From Bog-793 sp963803025 (GTDB lineage Bacteria > Actinomycetota > Acidimicrobiia > Acidimicrobiales > Bog-793): 64,000 nucleotides of DNA. Where the stretch lies: positions 208,364 to 272,363 of the forward strand of contig CAWDKZ010000012.1 of NCBI GenBank assembly GCA_963803025.1, written 5' to 3'. The number at the start of each line of letters is the position of its first letter. The first letter of the stretch is position 1. The notes below the pieces were generated by a model. It had not been told where the DNA came from. It saw nothing but the letters and a program-made list of their open reading frames with translations, and ran no database searches. This document shows, piece after piece, positions 1-9,630 of the stretch. The position numbers and the translations under genes are program-made.

Positions 1-1
1 C

Positions 2-727
2 TGGACGCGCGACGTGGCCTTCACGCTGGACGGGAATAAGATGTTCGTTTCGGTCGGATCCGGCAGCAACGTCGACGACCCCGACCTCAACAAGCGCGAG
101 TTCCAGCGCGCCGACATCCTCGAATTCAATCCCGACGGCAGCGCCCGGCGCGTCTACGCCTACGGCATCCGCAACGCGGTGGGCCTGGCCGTGCATCCGC
201 GCACCGGCGAGCTGTGGGCCTCGGTGAACGAGCGCGACGCCCTGGGCGACAACCTGGTGCCGGATTACATCACGCATGTCCAGGAGGGCGGGTTCTACGG
301 CTGGCCGTGGTGGTACATGGGTCCGCACCAGGATCCGCGCCACGCCGGCAAGCACCCCGAGTTGAAGGACAAGGTGATCACTCCCGATGTGATCCTGCAG
401 CCGCACAACGCCTCTCTCGAAATGACTTTTTATGATGGAAAACAGTTCCCCAGCGATTATTCCGGCGACATCTTCGCCGCCGAGCATGGCTCGTGGAACC
501 GCTCCATTCGCACCGGTTACGAGGTCATCCGCGTGCCCCTGCGCGACGGTAAAGCGACCGGTGAGTACCTCGATTTTCTGAACGGTTTTGTGACCCCCGA
601 TGGCAACGTCTGGGGGCGGCCTGTCGGCGTGGCCGTGGCGCCGAACGGCGCGCTGATGGTCTCCGACGACGGGTCGAACTCAATCTGGCGCGTCAGCTAT
701 CAGGGTCCGCCCGGCGGCGGAAAGTGA
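2..727 (+). CDS. PQQ-dependent sugar (sorbosone/glucose-type) dehydrogenase, C-terminal part
   Basis: This is the C-terminal part of a soluble quinoprotein sugar dehydrogenase; the reading frame is open to the first bases, so the gene begins before the window. The family is a six-bladed beta-propeller that oxidises aldose sugars or sorbosone in the periplasm with PQQ. Visible blade motifs include GIRNAVGLAVHPRTGELW, the loop GGFYGWPWWYMG, and the late blade AAEHGSWNRS followed by GYEVIRVPL. The end GRPVGVAVAPNGALMVSDD is typical of the last blade. The stop lies 10 bases before the next gene, so the two may be co-transcribed. The exact substrate cannot be told from this half. Confidence 0.85.
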   Translation, partial: WTRDVAFTLDGNKMFVSVGSGSNVDDPDLNKREFQRADILEFNPDGSARRVYAYGIRNAVGLAVHPRTGELWASVNERDALGDNLVPDYITHVQEGGFYGWPWWYMGPHQDPRHAGKHPELKDKVITPDVILQPHNASLEMTFYDGKQFPSDYSGDIFAAEHGSWNRSIRTGYEVIRVPLRDGKATGEYLDFLNGFVTPDGNVWGRPVGVAVAPNGALMVSDDGSNSIWRVSYQGPPGGGK

Positions 728-737
728 GGATCGCGAT

Positions 738-1288
738 ATGAACAACTCAAATGCAATCCCAACCCGGCGTAGCGTGCTGGGACTGTTCGGAGCAGGAGGG
801 CTCCTCGTTATGCAGGCCGCCGCGAATTCAAAAAAGACCGTCAAAATCGCCCAATTCGATAAGGCCGGCCATTTCACCGGCATCGTCGAAGTCGACAGGA
901 TCGTCAAACCCGACGCCGAATGGCGCAAGCTGCTCCCGCCCGAGGCCTACCAGGTCACGCGCCACAAGGGCACCGAGCGCGCCTTCATGAACAGCCTGCA
1001 CAACAATCACCGCGACGGGCTCTATAGCTGCGTCTGCTGCGGCACCATGCTGTTCGACTCGAAGACCAAGTTCGAATCCGGCACCGGCTGGCCCAGCTTC
1101 TGGGCGCCGATCGCGCAAGGAGAACGTCGCCGATCGGCACCGACCTCAGCCTGGGCATGGAGCGCGACGAGGTCTCCTGCGCGCGCTGCGACGGCCATCT
1201 CGGCCACGTCTTCGACGACGGCCCCAGGCCCACCGGCAAGCGCTACTGCATGAACTCGGCCGCGCTTGTCTTCATGCCCCGCGGCTGA
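738..1288 (+). CDS. msrB: Peptide-methionine (R)-S-oxide reductase MsrB with Tat-like leader (frameshifted)
   Basis: MsrB reduces methionine-R-sulfoxide in proteins. The N-terminus TRRSVLGLFGAGGLLVMQ looks like a twin-arginine signal, so the enzyme is probably exported and would repair envelope proteins. The MsrB fold follows: structural zinc pair YSCVCCG, the motif GTGWPSFWAPI, then after a shift DEVSCARCDGHLGHVF with the second zinc pair, and finally RYCMNSAALVF carrying the catalytic Cys. The frame is lost between about 1116 and 1136 (two surplus bases or one missing) and the conserved C-terminus resumes exactly in another frame. I read this as a sequence error and not as decay, because every catalytic and zinc residue is intact. 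The gene starts 10 bases after the sugar dehydrogenase. Confidence 0.8.
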
Positions 1289-1389
1289 GGGCGCACCCCG
1301 GTTCTTCCGTTCCGCCGCGTCGGCAGTGTATGCCCACGCTGTCCCGTTGCCCGCAGCGCTGCACGCACGCGCTGGCATAGGATATTGGC

Positions 1390-2209
1390 ATGCGATTCCT
1401 TGCCGCCTTGCTCGCGTTCTCTGCCCTGCTCCTTGGACAGACGCCCACCGCGCCCGTGCCGCCCAAGAATTCAGGCGCTCATCATCACCGGCCAGAACGG
1501 TCACGACTGGCGCACCGTCTGCCCGCTGTTGCGCAAGGACCTCGAGGACACCGGCCGCTTCGAAGTCCGCATCGACGAGGAGTTCCGCGGCGCCGGCCCG
1601 GAAACGCTCGCGCCCTACGACGTCGTGATCCTCAACTACGCCGACTGGCGCAAGACCGGCCTGCGCTGGGGCGACCGCGCCGAAAACGCGCTGCTCGATT
1701 TCGTGCGCTCCGGCAAGGGCCTGGTCGTGTATCACTTCTCCGCCGCGGCGTTCGACGGCTGGACCGAATTTGAAAAGCTCTCCGGCGCCAACTGGCGCCC
1801 CGGCAACGGCCAGCACTCCGCGCCGCACGACTTCGTCGTTCAGGTTGTCGACTCCAGCCATCCCATCACGCGCGGCATTCCGGCAACGTTCATGCAGACG
1901 AAAGATGAGCTTTACGCCAACCTGAAGTGGCAGCCCGAGGGCTGCTGCCACATCCTGGCTACCGCCTGGGACGACCACTCCTTGTATAAGAATCCGCAAC
2001 AGCCCGTGTATGGCCCGGGCAAGGCCGAGCCGGTGTTGTGGACCGTCGACTACGGCAAAGGCCGCGTCTTTGTCAACGTCCTCGGCCACGACGGCCCCGC
2101 CGTCCAGACGCCCGCCTTCATCGCGACGTTCACGCGCGGCGCCGAGTGGGCCGCCACCGGCAACGTCACTCTGCCCACGGTCGCTTTGCCCGCTCCGCCT
2201 CAGAAATAA
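1390..2209 (+). CDS. ThuA domain (trehalose-utilisation type) secreted protein (frameshifted)
   Basis: The protein starts with a short Sec signal, MRFLAALLAFSALLLGQTP. One shift near 1460-1470 separates it from the ThuA domain (class I glutamine amidotransferase-like fold): RIQALIITGQNGHDWRTVCP, then VVILNYADWRKTGLRWGD, GLVVYHFSAAAFDGW, and near the end RVFVNVLGHDGPAVQTP. ThuA proteins are common secreted or lipoprotein partners of sugar-catabolic enzymes in acidobacteria and planctomycetes, but the reaction is not established for most of them. Removing one base in the CCCAAGAATT stretch restores a continuous protein of about 272 residues. It converges on the aminotransferase gene, with only 7 bases between the stops. 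Confidence 0.8.
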
Positions 2210-2216
2210 CCCGGCC

Positions 2217-3521
2217 TCACGCCGGAATCGACCCCGCCTTGATGACCTTCGTCATCACCTCGGCGAAGGTGTCGATCTCTTCCAGCGTCGTGTACACGTT
2301 GGGCGTAATCCGCAGCCCCTGATATTCGCCCTCGGTCACGATCGCCACCGTCCAGATGCGGTGCTTCGTCCACAGGTAGTTCTGCAGCTTCCCCGCATCG
2401 TACCCGTCCACGCTCACGAACCCGATGGCGCACGACTGTTCCGGGTCCTCGCTGTTCAGGATCTTCACGCCCGGCAAATCCCGCAACTGGTTCGACCAGC
2501 GCTTGCGCAGGTAGCGGAAGCGCTCGGCCTTGCGTTCGGCCCCGATGCTCTCGTGGAAGTTCAGCGCCTCGGTAATGGCGTTGCGCTGCGACGCCGGGTG
2601 CGTGCCGATCTCCTCGAATTTGCGGATGTTGGCGTTCATCTCCGGCGGCGCGGCCATCAGCGGCCAGATCTTTTCGATCTTCGACCGCTTCACGTACAGC
2701 ATGCCGGTGCCGATCGGCGCCAGCACCCATTTGTGCAGCGATGTGCCGTAGTAGTCGCACTCCAGATCGGCCTGTTGGAACGGGAACTGCGCGAAGGCGT
2801 GCGCGCCGTCCACGATCACTTCGATGCCCTGAGCGCGCCCCAGTTCGCAGATCCTGCGCACCGGGAAGATCTGCCCCGTGCGGTTGGTCATGTGGCAGAT
2901 GTGGATCACCTTCGTGCGCGGCGTGATCGCCTCTTCGAACTTCCTCACCAGGGATTCCATGCTCGGCGGCGGTACTGGGAATTTGAGTTGCTTCAGCACA
3001 ATCCCGTCGCGCCGCTCGCGCTGCTGCCAGGTGGTGATCATGCGCGGGTAGTCCTGGTTGGTGGTCAGAACTTCGTCGCCGCGTTTGAGCTCCATGCCGA
3101 GCTGCACGATCTCCAGCCCCTCGCTGGCGTTGCGCGTGATGGCGATCTCCTCGGGGTCGCAGCCGAACGTCCGCGCCAGCCGCCGCCGCACGGTCTCGAT
3201 GCCCGGGTCGAGCACGCTCCACATGTAATACGACGGGCTCAGGTTCTCGACCTCCAGGTAGCGCACCTCGGTATCCATGACAATCTTCGGCGCGGGCGAC
3301 ACGCCGCCGTTGTTGAGATTGACCATGTTGCGGTCCACCGTGAAGGCGTGGCGGATGTTCATCCAGAAATCTTCGTCGCGCGCCACCGTGTCCGCCGCGC
3401 GTCCCGACACCTCCGACGCCGCGCTCTGCGCCCGCGCCAGCGCGTCGGTCTGAAACGCGGCCGCGGCCAGCGCTCCGGCCGCCGATGCGGAAAAGCCTTG
3501 GAAGAATCTCCGACGGTTCAT
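2217..3521 (-). CDS. Class V aminotransferase (isopenicillin-N epimerase-like), Tat-exported
   Basis: 434 residues. The leader MNRRRFFQGFSASAAGAL is a clear twin-arginine signal, so a folded PLP enzyme is probably exported to the periplasm. The fold-type I aminotransferase core shows VNLNNGGVSPAPK near residue 60, the region ITRNASEGLEIVQLGMELK, the cofactor-facing VIVDGAHAFAQFPF, and SLHKWVLAPIGTGMLYV, in which the Lys is the predicted Schiff-base residue. Closest known groups are cysteine desulfurase/isopenicillin-N epimerase-like exported proteins; the substrate is unknown. The frame is intact, unlike its neighbours upstream. It is convergent with the ThuA gene. Confidence 0.85.
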   Translation of the reverse strand: MNRRRFFQGFSASAAGALAAAAFQTDALARAQSAASEVSGRAADTVARDEDFWMNIRHAFTVDRNMVNLNNGGVSPAPKIVMDTEVRYLEVENLSPSYYMWSVLDPGIETVRRRLARTFGCDPEEIAITRNASEGLEIVQLGMELKRGDEVLTTNQDYPRMITTWQQRERRDGIVLKQLKFPVPPPSMESLVRKFEEAITPRTKVIHICHMTNRTGQIFPVRRICELGRAQGIEVIVDGAHAFAQFPFQQADLECDYYGTSLHKWVLAPIGTGMLYVKRSKIEKIWPLMAAPPEMNANIRKFEEIGTHPASQRNAITEALNFHESIGAERKAERFRYLRKRWSNQLRDLPGVKILNSEDPEQSCAIGFVSVDGYDAGKLQNYLWTKHRIWTVAIVTEGEYQGLRITPNVYTTLEEIDTFAEVMTKVIKAGSIPA

Positions 3522-3630
3522 GAACCCACCATCGCGCAGTTGCAGCCGCGGGTCAATATGGCAGGCCTGGGAAAGGCGTCGCGCCTCTTTGCGTCCCCTA
3601 GCGGACCGGGATGATCGGCCCGCCGAAAAT

Positions 3631-3665
3631 GAAAACCCGGCGTGAGGTCCGAACCTCGCGCCGGG
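3631..3665 (-). terminator. Rho-independent terminator of the PEP-CTERM gene
   Basis: Two 13-base arms (3636-3648 and 3653-3665) pair with a single mismatch around a 4-base loop. On the minus strand they are followed by TTTT. It lies about 30 bases beyond the stop of the minus-strand PEP-CTERM gene. Confidence 0.8.
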
Positions 3666-3694
3666 CTTGTGTTTGAAGAAGAGGGGCTATGCCG

Positions 3695-4396
3695 TTATTT
3701 CGCGAGCTTCCTGCGGCGCAGCAGCGCGCCTAAGCCCAGCAGGCCGGCGCCAATCAGAGCCATCGAAGCCGGTTCCGGCGTACTGATCTCCTGGAACGAG
3801 TCTGAAAAGCTATACAGATATCCGGTCGAGTCGATAACGATCGTCTCGTCAACGTAGACTGTTTTCTCGTCCGGAAGACTGATGCTCTCCGTCGTGCCAT
3901 TGACAGACTCTACAATGCCAATCGGCTGGCCTTGGGAGTCGTACAAATACTTGGTATCCGTGTTGTCCGGCGAGCCACTCGAATCGCCGCCGTTAAACGA
4001 AACCTGGGCGGAATCGATCCAGCTCGTATCCAAACTGGGATCGCCCGGATTCACCGTGATGCTGTAGTCGAAAGTGTACGTCCCCGGCCCTATGAAAGTC
4101 CCGGCAGGCGCTGACAGCGTGATAGTGTGACTTGACGGACTCCCCGGCACGTCAACGACGTTGAGCAGCCAAGTCCCGGGAATTGCCGTGCCAGTCCCGT
4201 TACCGGTGAACGTGTAAATCTTGTCGGTTCCATCGATACAAGCCAGGCCGGGGTTGCTAACGGGGTTCTCCAAGGCCCCCACCGTGGGCGTGGCCGAGCA
4301 CTGCGTGATGGATCCGGCCCACACGGCACTGGTCCCAATGGCCAGGACCCCTAAAACCAACACTATTTTTGAAGCGACCGCCGCTAGAGACTTCAT
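3695..4396 (-). CDS. PEP-CTERM sorting-signal protein
   Basis: 233 residues. It has a Sec signal (SKIVLVLGVLAIGTSAVWAG), a Thr/Ser/Gly-rich beta domain with no recognised enzymatic motif, and a C-terminal tripartite sorting tag: PEPASMALIGAGLLGLG, then RRRKLAK. PEP-CTERM proteins are cleaved by exosortase and often end up in exopolysaccharide matrix; no exosortase is visible in the window, although an EPS locus lies near 50-55 kb. The start at 4396 is chosen because GGAGGG precedes it by about 8 bases and the signal peptide begins there. Strong terminator downstream, operator-like dyads upstream; probably monocistronic. Confidence 0.85.
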   Translation of the reverse strand: MKSLAAVASKIVLVLGVLAIGTSAVWAGSITQCSATPTVGALENPVSNPGLACIDGTDKIYTFTGNGTGTAIPGTWLLNVVDVPGSPSSHTITLSAPAGTFIGPGTYTFDYSITVNPGDPSLDTSWIDSAQVSFNGGDSSGSPDNTDTKYLYDSQGQPIGIVESVNGTTESISLPDEKTVYVDETIVIDSTGYLYSFSDSFQEISTPEPASMALIGAGLLGLGALLRRRKLAK

Positions 4397-5015
4397 CGTT
4401 GCTTTCCCTCCTCTTCCCAAATTGTATTGAGAGGTGCTCCAGGCTCCTCTGCCCGAAACCGGCGACACCACTCACCCCCGCTTTTGGGGACAGAGGTAGT
4501 ATGCCAAAAAACACCAGATGAAGCATAGTACTGTTTGTACTATCTTTAGATAGGGCAAAAAAGACCAATCGAACTTCCTTCCCTCACCTCTTCGGAAACT
4601 TGCCCCGCTGGCTTAGCAAGCCGTTTTCGGACCTGTTACTCGCAAATTACGTTATTGTAAATAAATGACTTATATCAAATAGAAGGAGGCACCCAGCACC
4701 GTCGTATGGGATGCTTTTGGATATCTGGATATTGTGGTATTGAATCGAGGCGCGAATCGTGATTTGGAGGGCATCCTCTCCGCAGCGGCAAGACGGCCTT
4801 CAAGAACTTTGGTACTGGTACTCCCCAGGGCATTTGTGGCCCCCTCGCCGCTCAATCATCCGTCTCCGCCGGCCACTAGGCCTGGCGGGATATTCCTGAG
4901 CCACTGTGCGCGCCGCCCGCCGGCCTGCGCTAACATGTCTGATACCTGGCCCGAGATCTGGTTCGGCGGGCGAGGGCTGGAATGATCGAATTGCACCGCC
5001 AAGGAGACCGCACCC
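4397..5015. other. Intergenic region, AT-richer, divergent promoters
   Basis: About 620 bases without a convincing gene between two divergently read genes. It is clearly poorer in GC than its surroundings around 4500-4760. It contains the dyad cluster at 4525-4553 described separately. Nothing else was recognised. Confidence 0.5.
4525..4553. promoter_or_regulatory. Overlapping operator-like inverted repeats
   Basis: ATAGTAC (4525-4531), a 5-base spacer, then GTACTAT (4537-4543) form a perfect 7-base dyad. CTATCT (4540-4545), TT, AGATAG (4548-4553) form a second perfect 6-base dyad that shares CTAT with the first. The cluster is about 130-155 bases upstream of the PEP-CTERM start, where a promoter is expected. 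A transcription-factor operator is the simplest reading; the regulator is unknown. Confidence 0.5.
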
Positions 5016-5546
5016 GTGTCTATTAATGAAGAAATGCAGGAACACGCCGAGCACGCCCACGACTCGTTTACCCGCACCGCCGGCGCACTCATCGCCCTCA
5101 TTGCCGCTTTTCTGGCCGTCGTGGCTGTCGCCGGCCACATCGCCACCACCGAGGAGCTGCTGGCCCAGCAGAAGGCTTCCGACCAGTGGGCCTTTTACCA
5201 GGCCAAGTCCCTGCGCCGCTACCAGTCCGAAGTGGCCAAGGAGATCGTGAGCCTCATGCCCGGCGCCGCAGCCGCCACGGCAGCCGAAAAATTCAAAGGC
5301 AACCAGGAGCGTTACCAGAAGGAAGGCGAGGAGATCATGACGCAGGCCCGGGAGTTCGAGGCCGAAAGCGCCGTCAACGGCCGTCGCGCCCTGCGCCTCC
5401 ATTTCGGCGAGGTGTTCCTCGAACTGGCCGTTGTTCTGTGTTCGCTGGCGATCCTCACCCGGCGCTCGTTGTTCCTATACGTGGCCGTCACTTCCGGCGC
5501 CGGCGGCATCCTGATCGCCGCAAGCTCCCTGTTCTTGCAGCACTGA
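5016..5546 (+). CDS. DUF4337 family membrane protein
   Basis: 176 residues. The N-terminus EEMQEHAEHAHDSFTRTAG precedes a membrane helix (ALIALIAAFLAVVAVAGHIA). Next comes the family signature around LLAQQKASDQWAFYQAKS, a charged helical region, and two closely spaced C-terminal membrane helices (residues about 133-172). DUF4337 proteins are small inner-membrane proteins of unknown function, frequent in acidobacteria and cyanobacteria. The function cannot be told from the neighbours. Confidence 0.8.
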   Translation: MSINEEMQEHAEHAHDSFTRTAGALIALIAAFLAVVAVAGHIATTEELLAQQKASDQWAFYQAKSLRRYQSEVAKEIVSLMPGAAAATAAEKFKGNQERYQKEGEEIMTQAREFEAESAVNGRRALRLHFGEVFLELAVVLCSLAILTRRSLFLYVAVTSGAGGILIAASSLFLQH

Positions 5547-5613
5547 CCCATCAGCCGGATGGAGCCGCGGCCGCCTGGCCTTCCCCCCGGCTGTCACGAG
5601 TGCCGCCGCCGTC

Positions 5614-8600
5614 CTACTGGACCGCTTTGACGGGATACGGCGGCGCCGCGGGCACCGGCCGCGGATCCTTCTGGATCAGCTCCTCCAGGTGCTTCATCGC
5701 GGCCTCCAGTTGCGCGTCGCGTGCCGCTCGAACGTCTCGTGCGGCAGGTTGTCCACGACGATGTCCGGCTCCACGCCGTGGCCCTCGATCAGCCACTTGC
5801 CGCTCCGGTCCGTAGACGCCCGTCTCCGCCGCGGTGGCGATGCCCCGGTCCACGAGCACGTTGCTCGCGCTCAGCCAGATCTCGCCGCCCCAGGTCCGCG
5901 TGCCGATCACCTTGCCCAGGCCCAGCCGCCGGAACCCTTCCGCGAACGCCTCGCCGTCGGACGGCCGTGGGCTCGTCGCACCAGCACCACCATGTGCCCG
6001 CGGAAGGCGTACTGCATGTTCCAGGTCGGGTCCCCGACGCGCGGCTGCCAGTAGAACCACGCCTTCCGGAGCAGCTTGCCCAGCAGCCAGCTGTCGATGT
6101 TGCCGCCGCTGTTGTGGCGCACGTCGATGATCAGCCCCTGCGCGGTCGAACACCGGGTAGTAGTCGCGCGCCCACTGCGTCCATGTCGCCGCCGCCCATG
6201 GCCCGCAGGTGCACGTAGCCGATCTGCCCGCCGCCGGCCTGCTCCACCGTCTGCCGCCGCGTGTACTCCCACTCGTCGTAGCGCAGGTCGCTCTCCTCGC
6301 TGGTCGTGATCGGCTTGACGATCACGTCGCGCGCCGTCCGCGGCCGCCCTTGGCTTGCACGCGCAGCAGCACCTGCCGGCCGGCCTGGTCGCGCAGCAGC
6401 GCGCCGATGTCCGGCGCCGCAGAGCGTCGCGCGCCGTTGATCATCTCGATCACGTCGCCCTCGCGCGACGTCGACGCCCGGCCGCGCCAGCGGCGAGCGC
6501 CTCGTCCGGGCAGGTCCGGGATCGCGGCGGTAGATGTGCCTCACCGCGTAGCCGCCGGCCTTCTCGTCGCGCTCCAGCCGCGCCCCCAGCGACGCCCAGC
6601 TGCACCTGGTCGGCCGCCTCGCGGATGTCGCCGCCGCACACGAAGATGTGCAGCGCGCGACAGCTCGCCCACCATCTGCGCGAGCAGGTCGTTCAGCTCG
6701 TCGCGGTCGGTCACGCGCTCCACCAGCGGCTCGTACTTCGCCCGCATCGCCTTCCAGTCCAGGCCGTGCATGTTGCGGTCGTAGAAGTAGTCGCGCTCCA
6801 GCCGCCAGGCGTCGGCGAACATCTCCTTGAAATCGGCCTTCGGGTCCAGCTCGAAGCTCCACCCGCTCAGATCCACCTTGGCGTCGCGCCAGCGCCTTGG
6901 GCGTACCCAGCGCCGCCGCCTTCACCCCGGCGTCGAAGATGTAGAAATCCTGCTCCTTGCGCACAGCAGCTTCTTGCCGTCCTGTGACAACTCGTAGCCG
7001 CGCACGTCGGCCATCACCGTCTCCGGCTTCTCGCCCTTGTTGTCGATGTCCATGCACTCAGCGCCCGCTGCGGCGGCACTGTTTCCGCTTCCGGCCATCC
7101 AGCACAGCCGCTTGGCGCTGGCCGACAGGTCCTCGTAGTTGCCCGGCGGCGCCGGCGTTTCGCTGATGCGCGCCATGATGCCGTCCAGCTCGATCTCCAC
7201 TTTGACTTTCACCGGCTTCCTTGCCCTTCTCCGCGGCTTGTCCTTGTCTTTGTCCGCCGTCTTTCGTCCGCCGGCTTGGTTTCGGTGGCGGGCTTGGTCT
7301 CGCCCGGCTTGGTCTCCTCCTTCTTCTCCTCCGGCTTGGCCTCCGGGATGCAGCTCGTCGGCCGGCTCGAACGGCGACCGCAGGCCCTTCTTCAGCGCCA
7401 GCTGGTAGATCTTCATCGTGCGGTCGAAGTGCGGGTCCGGCTGGCGCGAGCCCCACGGCCCGTGAACGGTCGTCTTCAGGTTGCGGTCCGAGAGGAAGTA
7501 CAGCCACTGCCCGTCCGCGCTCCACGCCGGGCTCCCGCTGTTGAAGCGGTCCGAGGTCAGCGCCGTCGATCGCACCCGTGTCCACGTTGTAGACCTTGAT
7601 CTCGCGGAACTGGTTGGCCGCCGTCTCCACGTAGGCCAGCCACTTGCTGTCCGGCGACCACTTCAGGTCGCTCGAAGTCGTCCTGGCGGCTCTCGGCGAT
7701 CTTCTTGTTTTCCTTCGTCTTCAGGTTGAGCAGCCACAGTTGCTGGTCCTTGTTGGTGTGCGCCAGCCACTGGCCGTCGGGCGAGCTCACGCCGTCCCAG
7801 CGCAGCACCTTGGCGTCGTTGGTGAGCTGCTCGCCGCGCCCACGCCGTTGGCCGGATAGCGCCAGAACTCGGTCTCGCCGCTGGCGGTGCTCATCACCAC
7901 GATGCTCTTGCCATCGGCCGAATAGCGCGCGTCGCGGAACCTCACGCCCGGCTGGCGCGCCACCCGCACCAGCCGCCCCGGTTTGGCCGGCGCCACGAAC
8001 ACTTCGCCGCGCGCCGTGAAGACCAGCCCCGACCCATCCGGCGCCAGGTGCCCGGAGGTCAGGTATTGCGGCCGGCTTCTTCACCCAGCGCTCCCGCAGT
8101 TGATCAAAGTCCGAGACCAGCGTGATCGGGACCACGGCATCCGTGCCCGACTTCAGGTCGAGCAGCCAGATATCCGCGCCGCACTGGTACGCGATGCGGC
8201 CGTCGCGAGAGCGACGCCGTCTGCGCATCGAAGTCCTTGTGCCGGGTGTGCTGCTTGCAGATCCTTGCCCTCGGGCGTCATCGACCAGACGTTCATCACG
8301 CCGTCGCGGTCGCTCAGGAAGTAGACGCGCCCCTTCCAGAACATCGGGTTCTTCGAGGTGCCCGGATAGTCCCGGGTCAGCGGCACGGCCTCCGCGCCGG
8401 GCGTCCATCGCCACAGGCTCTGCACTTCGCCGCCCTTGTAGCGCTTGGTCGAGCTGCCCTGAAACGGCAGCCGCGTGAAGACGATCGTCTTGCCGTCGGC
8501 CAGGAACGCCGCCTCGGCCGCCTGGGCCAGCTCGATCACCTCGCGCCCGCCCTTCAGGTCCAGCGCCACCAGTTGCGTGCTGGGCAGCGTCGAAAAGCGC

Positions 8601-8977
8601 CGCGTGCGGTACAGCAGCCGCCCGTCCGGGCGTCCAGCCCGCCACGACGCGCGCGGCTGCCATCCCAAGTCCGCCGCGTCGGGCAGACCGCCCTCGATCG
8701 GCATGGTGTAGACCTCGGTCGGGCCCCTCGTATTCGCGCGACTGAAGGCGATGGTCCGTCCATCGGGCGAAATCGCCGCCGCGCGCTCCTCGCCCGGAGA
8801 CGTGGTCAGGCGCCGCGCCGTGCCGCCCGCGGCCGGCACGCTCCACAGGTCGCCTTCGGCCGTGAAAACAATCGTCCCGCCGCTCAACGCCGGGTAGCGG
8901 TAGTATCCCGGCCGGCTTTCGGCGCCGGCCAGCGCGCACAGCGCGCCCAGACTCGCAACGACTGTCAACAATCGCAT
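5614..8977 (-). CDS. Tricorn-type S41 protease (beta-propeller, PDZ, C-terminal hydrolase), heavily frameshifted
   Basis: A single large gene of about 1,110-1,120 residues, read in many frame segments (roughly fifteen or more shifts). A Sec signal (MRLLTVVASLGALCALAGA) is followed by six- and seven-bladed propeller repeats such as GDLWSVPAAGGTARRLTTSP and YFLSDRDGVMNVWSMTPEG. Next comes a Lys/Pro/Glu-rich linker near 7300, then the C1 helical domain (YFYDRNMHGLDWKAMR, ERVTDRDELNDLLAQMVGEL), a PDZ region, and the S41-like domain with GLIIDVRHNSGGNIDSWL, SDGEAFAEGFRRLGLGKVIG (SDGEAF carries the nucleophile Ser) and EGHGVEPDIVVDNLP. Tricorn-like enzymes trim peptides in large homo-oligomers; with this signal it would act in the periplasm. 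All core motifs are present, so I treat the gene as intact and badly sequenced. Confidence 0.8.
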
Positions 8978-9017
8978 GGCTGCGGCCTCCAATCGTGATC
9001 TCCCAATCTCCCTTATC

Positions 9018-9630
9018 CTATGCCGGGAGGTTCGATGCCGATGTTAATGCCGGGGGCTTGCGATAGCGGTCGGCGATCTTTACTAACGCCACGCATAGCG
9101 CCAGCGTGCCCAGCGCAATCCAGACGAAATCCAGCGTGTGGTCCTTGAGGAACTTCAGCGGCGACTCGTGCAGGTTGCGCCCCAGCCAGCACAGCGCCAC
9201 GTAGCGCGGCACCCGCGCCCCCACGAACACGGCAATGAACGCCGCCCGCCTCACCCCCAGCGCCCCGGCGCAGATCTCGAAGGCCTTCAGCGGCATCGGA
9301 ATCGGCACCAGCGCCGGAATGAACACCGTGACCAGCCCGTAGCGCCGGAACCATTCCCGGAACTGCTTCCCGCGCCCCGAGCTCAGTTTGCCTTCGCAGG
9401 TATTTTTCGCCGCCTTTGCGCGCGATCTCGTAGAGGAACAGCGACCCGATCAGCGAGCCAACCACTGCCGTCAGCGCCGCCAGCAGCCAGTGGTCGGGGC
9501 GCTGCGACGTGTACAGCAGCAGCAGCACGTCCGGTCCCGAGGGATTCGGTATGCCGGCTCCATCCGCAATCGTCAGCAGGAAAACGCCCGGCAGGCCCCA
9601 GGCGGCCACCACGGCGAGAATCTTCTTCAT
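9018..9630 (-). CDS. DedA/VTT-domain membrane protein (frameshifted)
   Basis: About 203 residues after correction of a shift near 9340-9400. Membrane helices are visible at the N-terminus (KKILAVVAAWGLPGVFLLTI) and around ALTAVVGSLIGSLFLYEIAR. After the shift come IPMPLKAFEICAGALG, FIAVFVGARVPRYVALCWLG and a last helix FVWIALGTLALCVALVKIAD. The pattern GSLIGSLFLYEIARKGG and the F..AR..R motif are those of the DedA/SNARE-associated (VTT) family, thought to move lipids or support membrane homeostasis. Its start overlaps the ligA stop by 4 bases (ATGA), suggesting translational coupling. Confidence 0.7.

Noticed and set aside
2010..3614. 534-codon open frame on the plus strand
   Set aside because: Antisense of the class V aminotransferase; the product is His/Arg/Leu-rich and motif-free.
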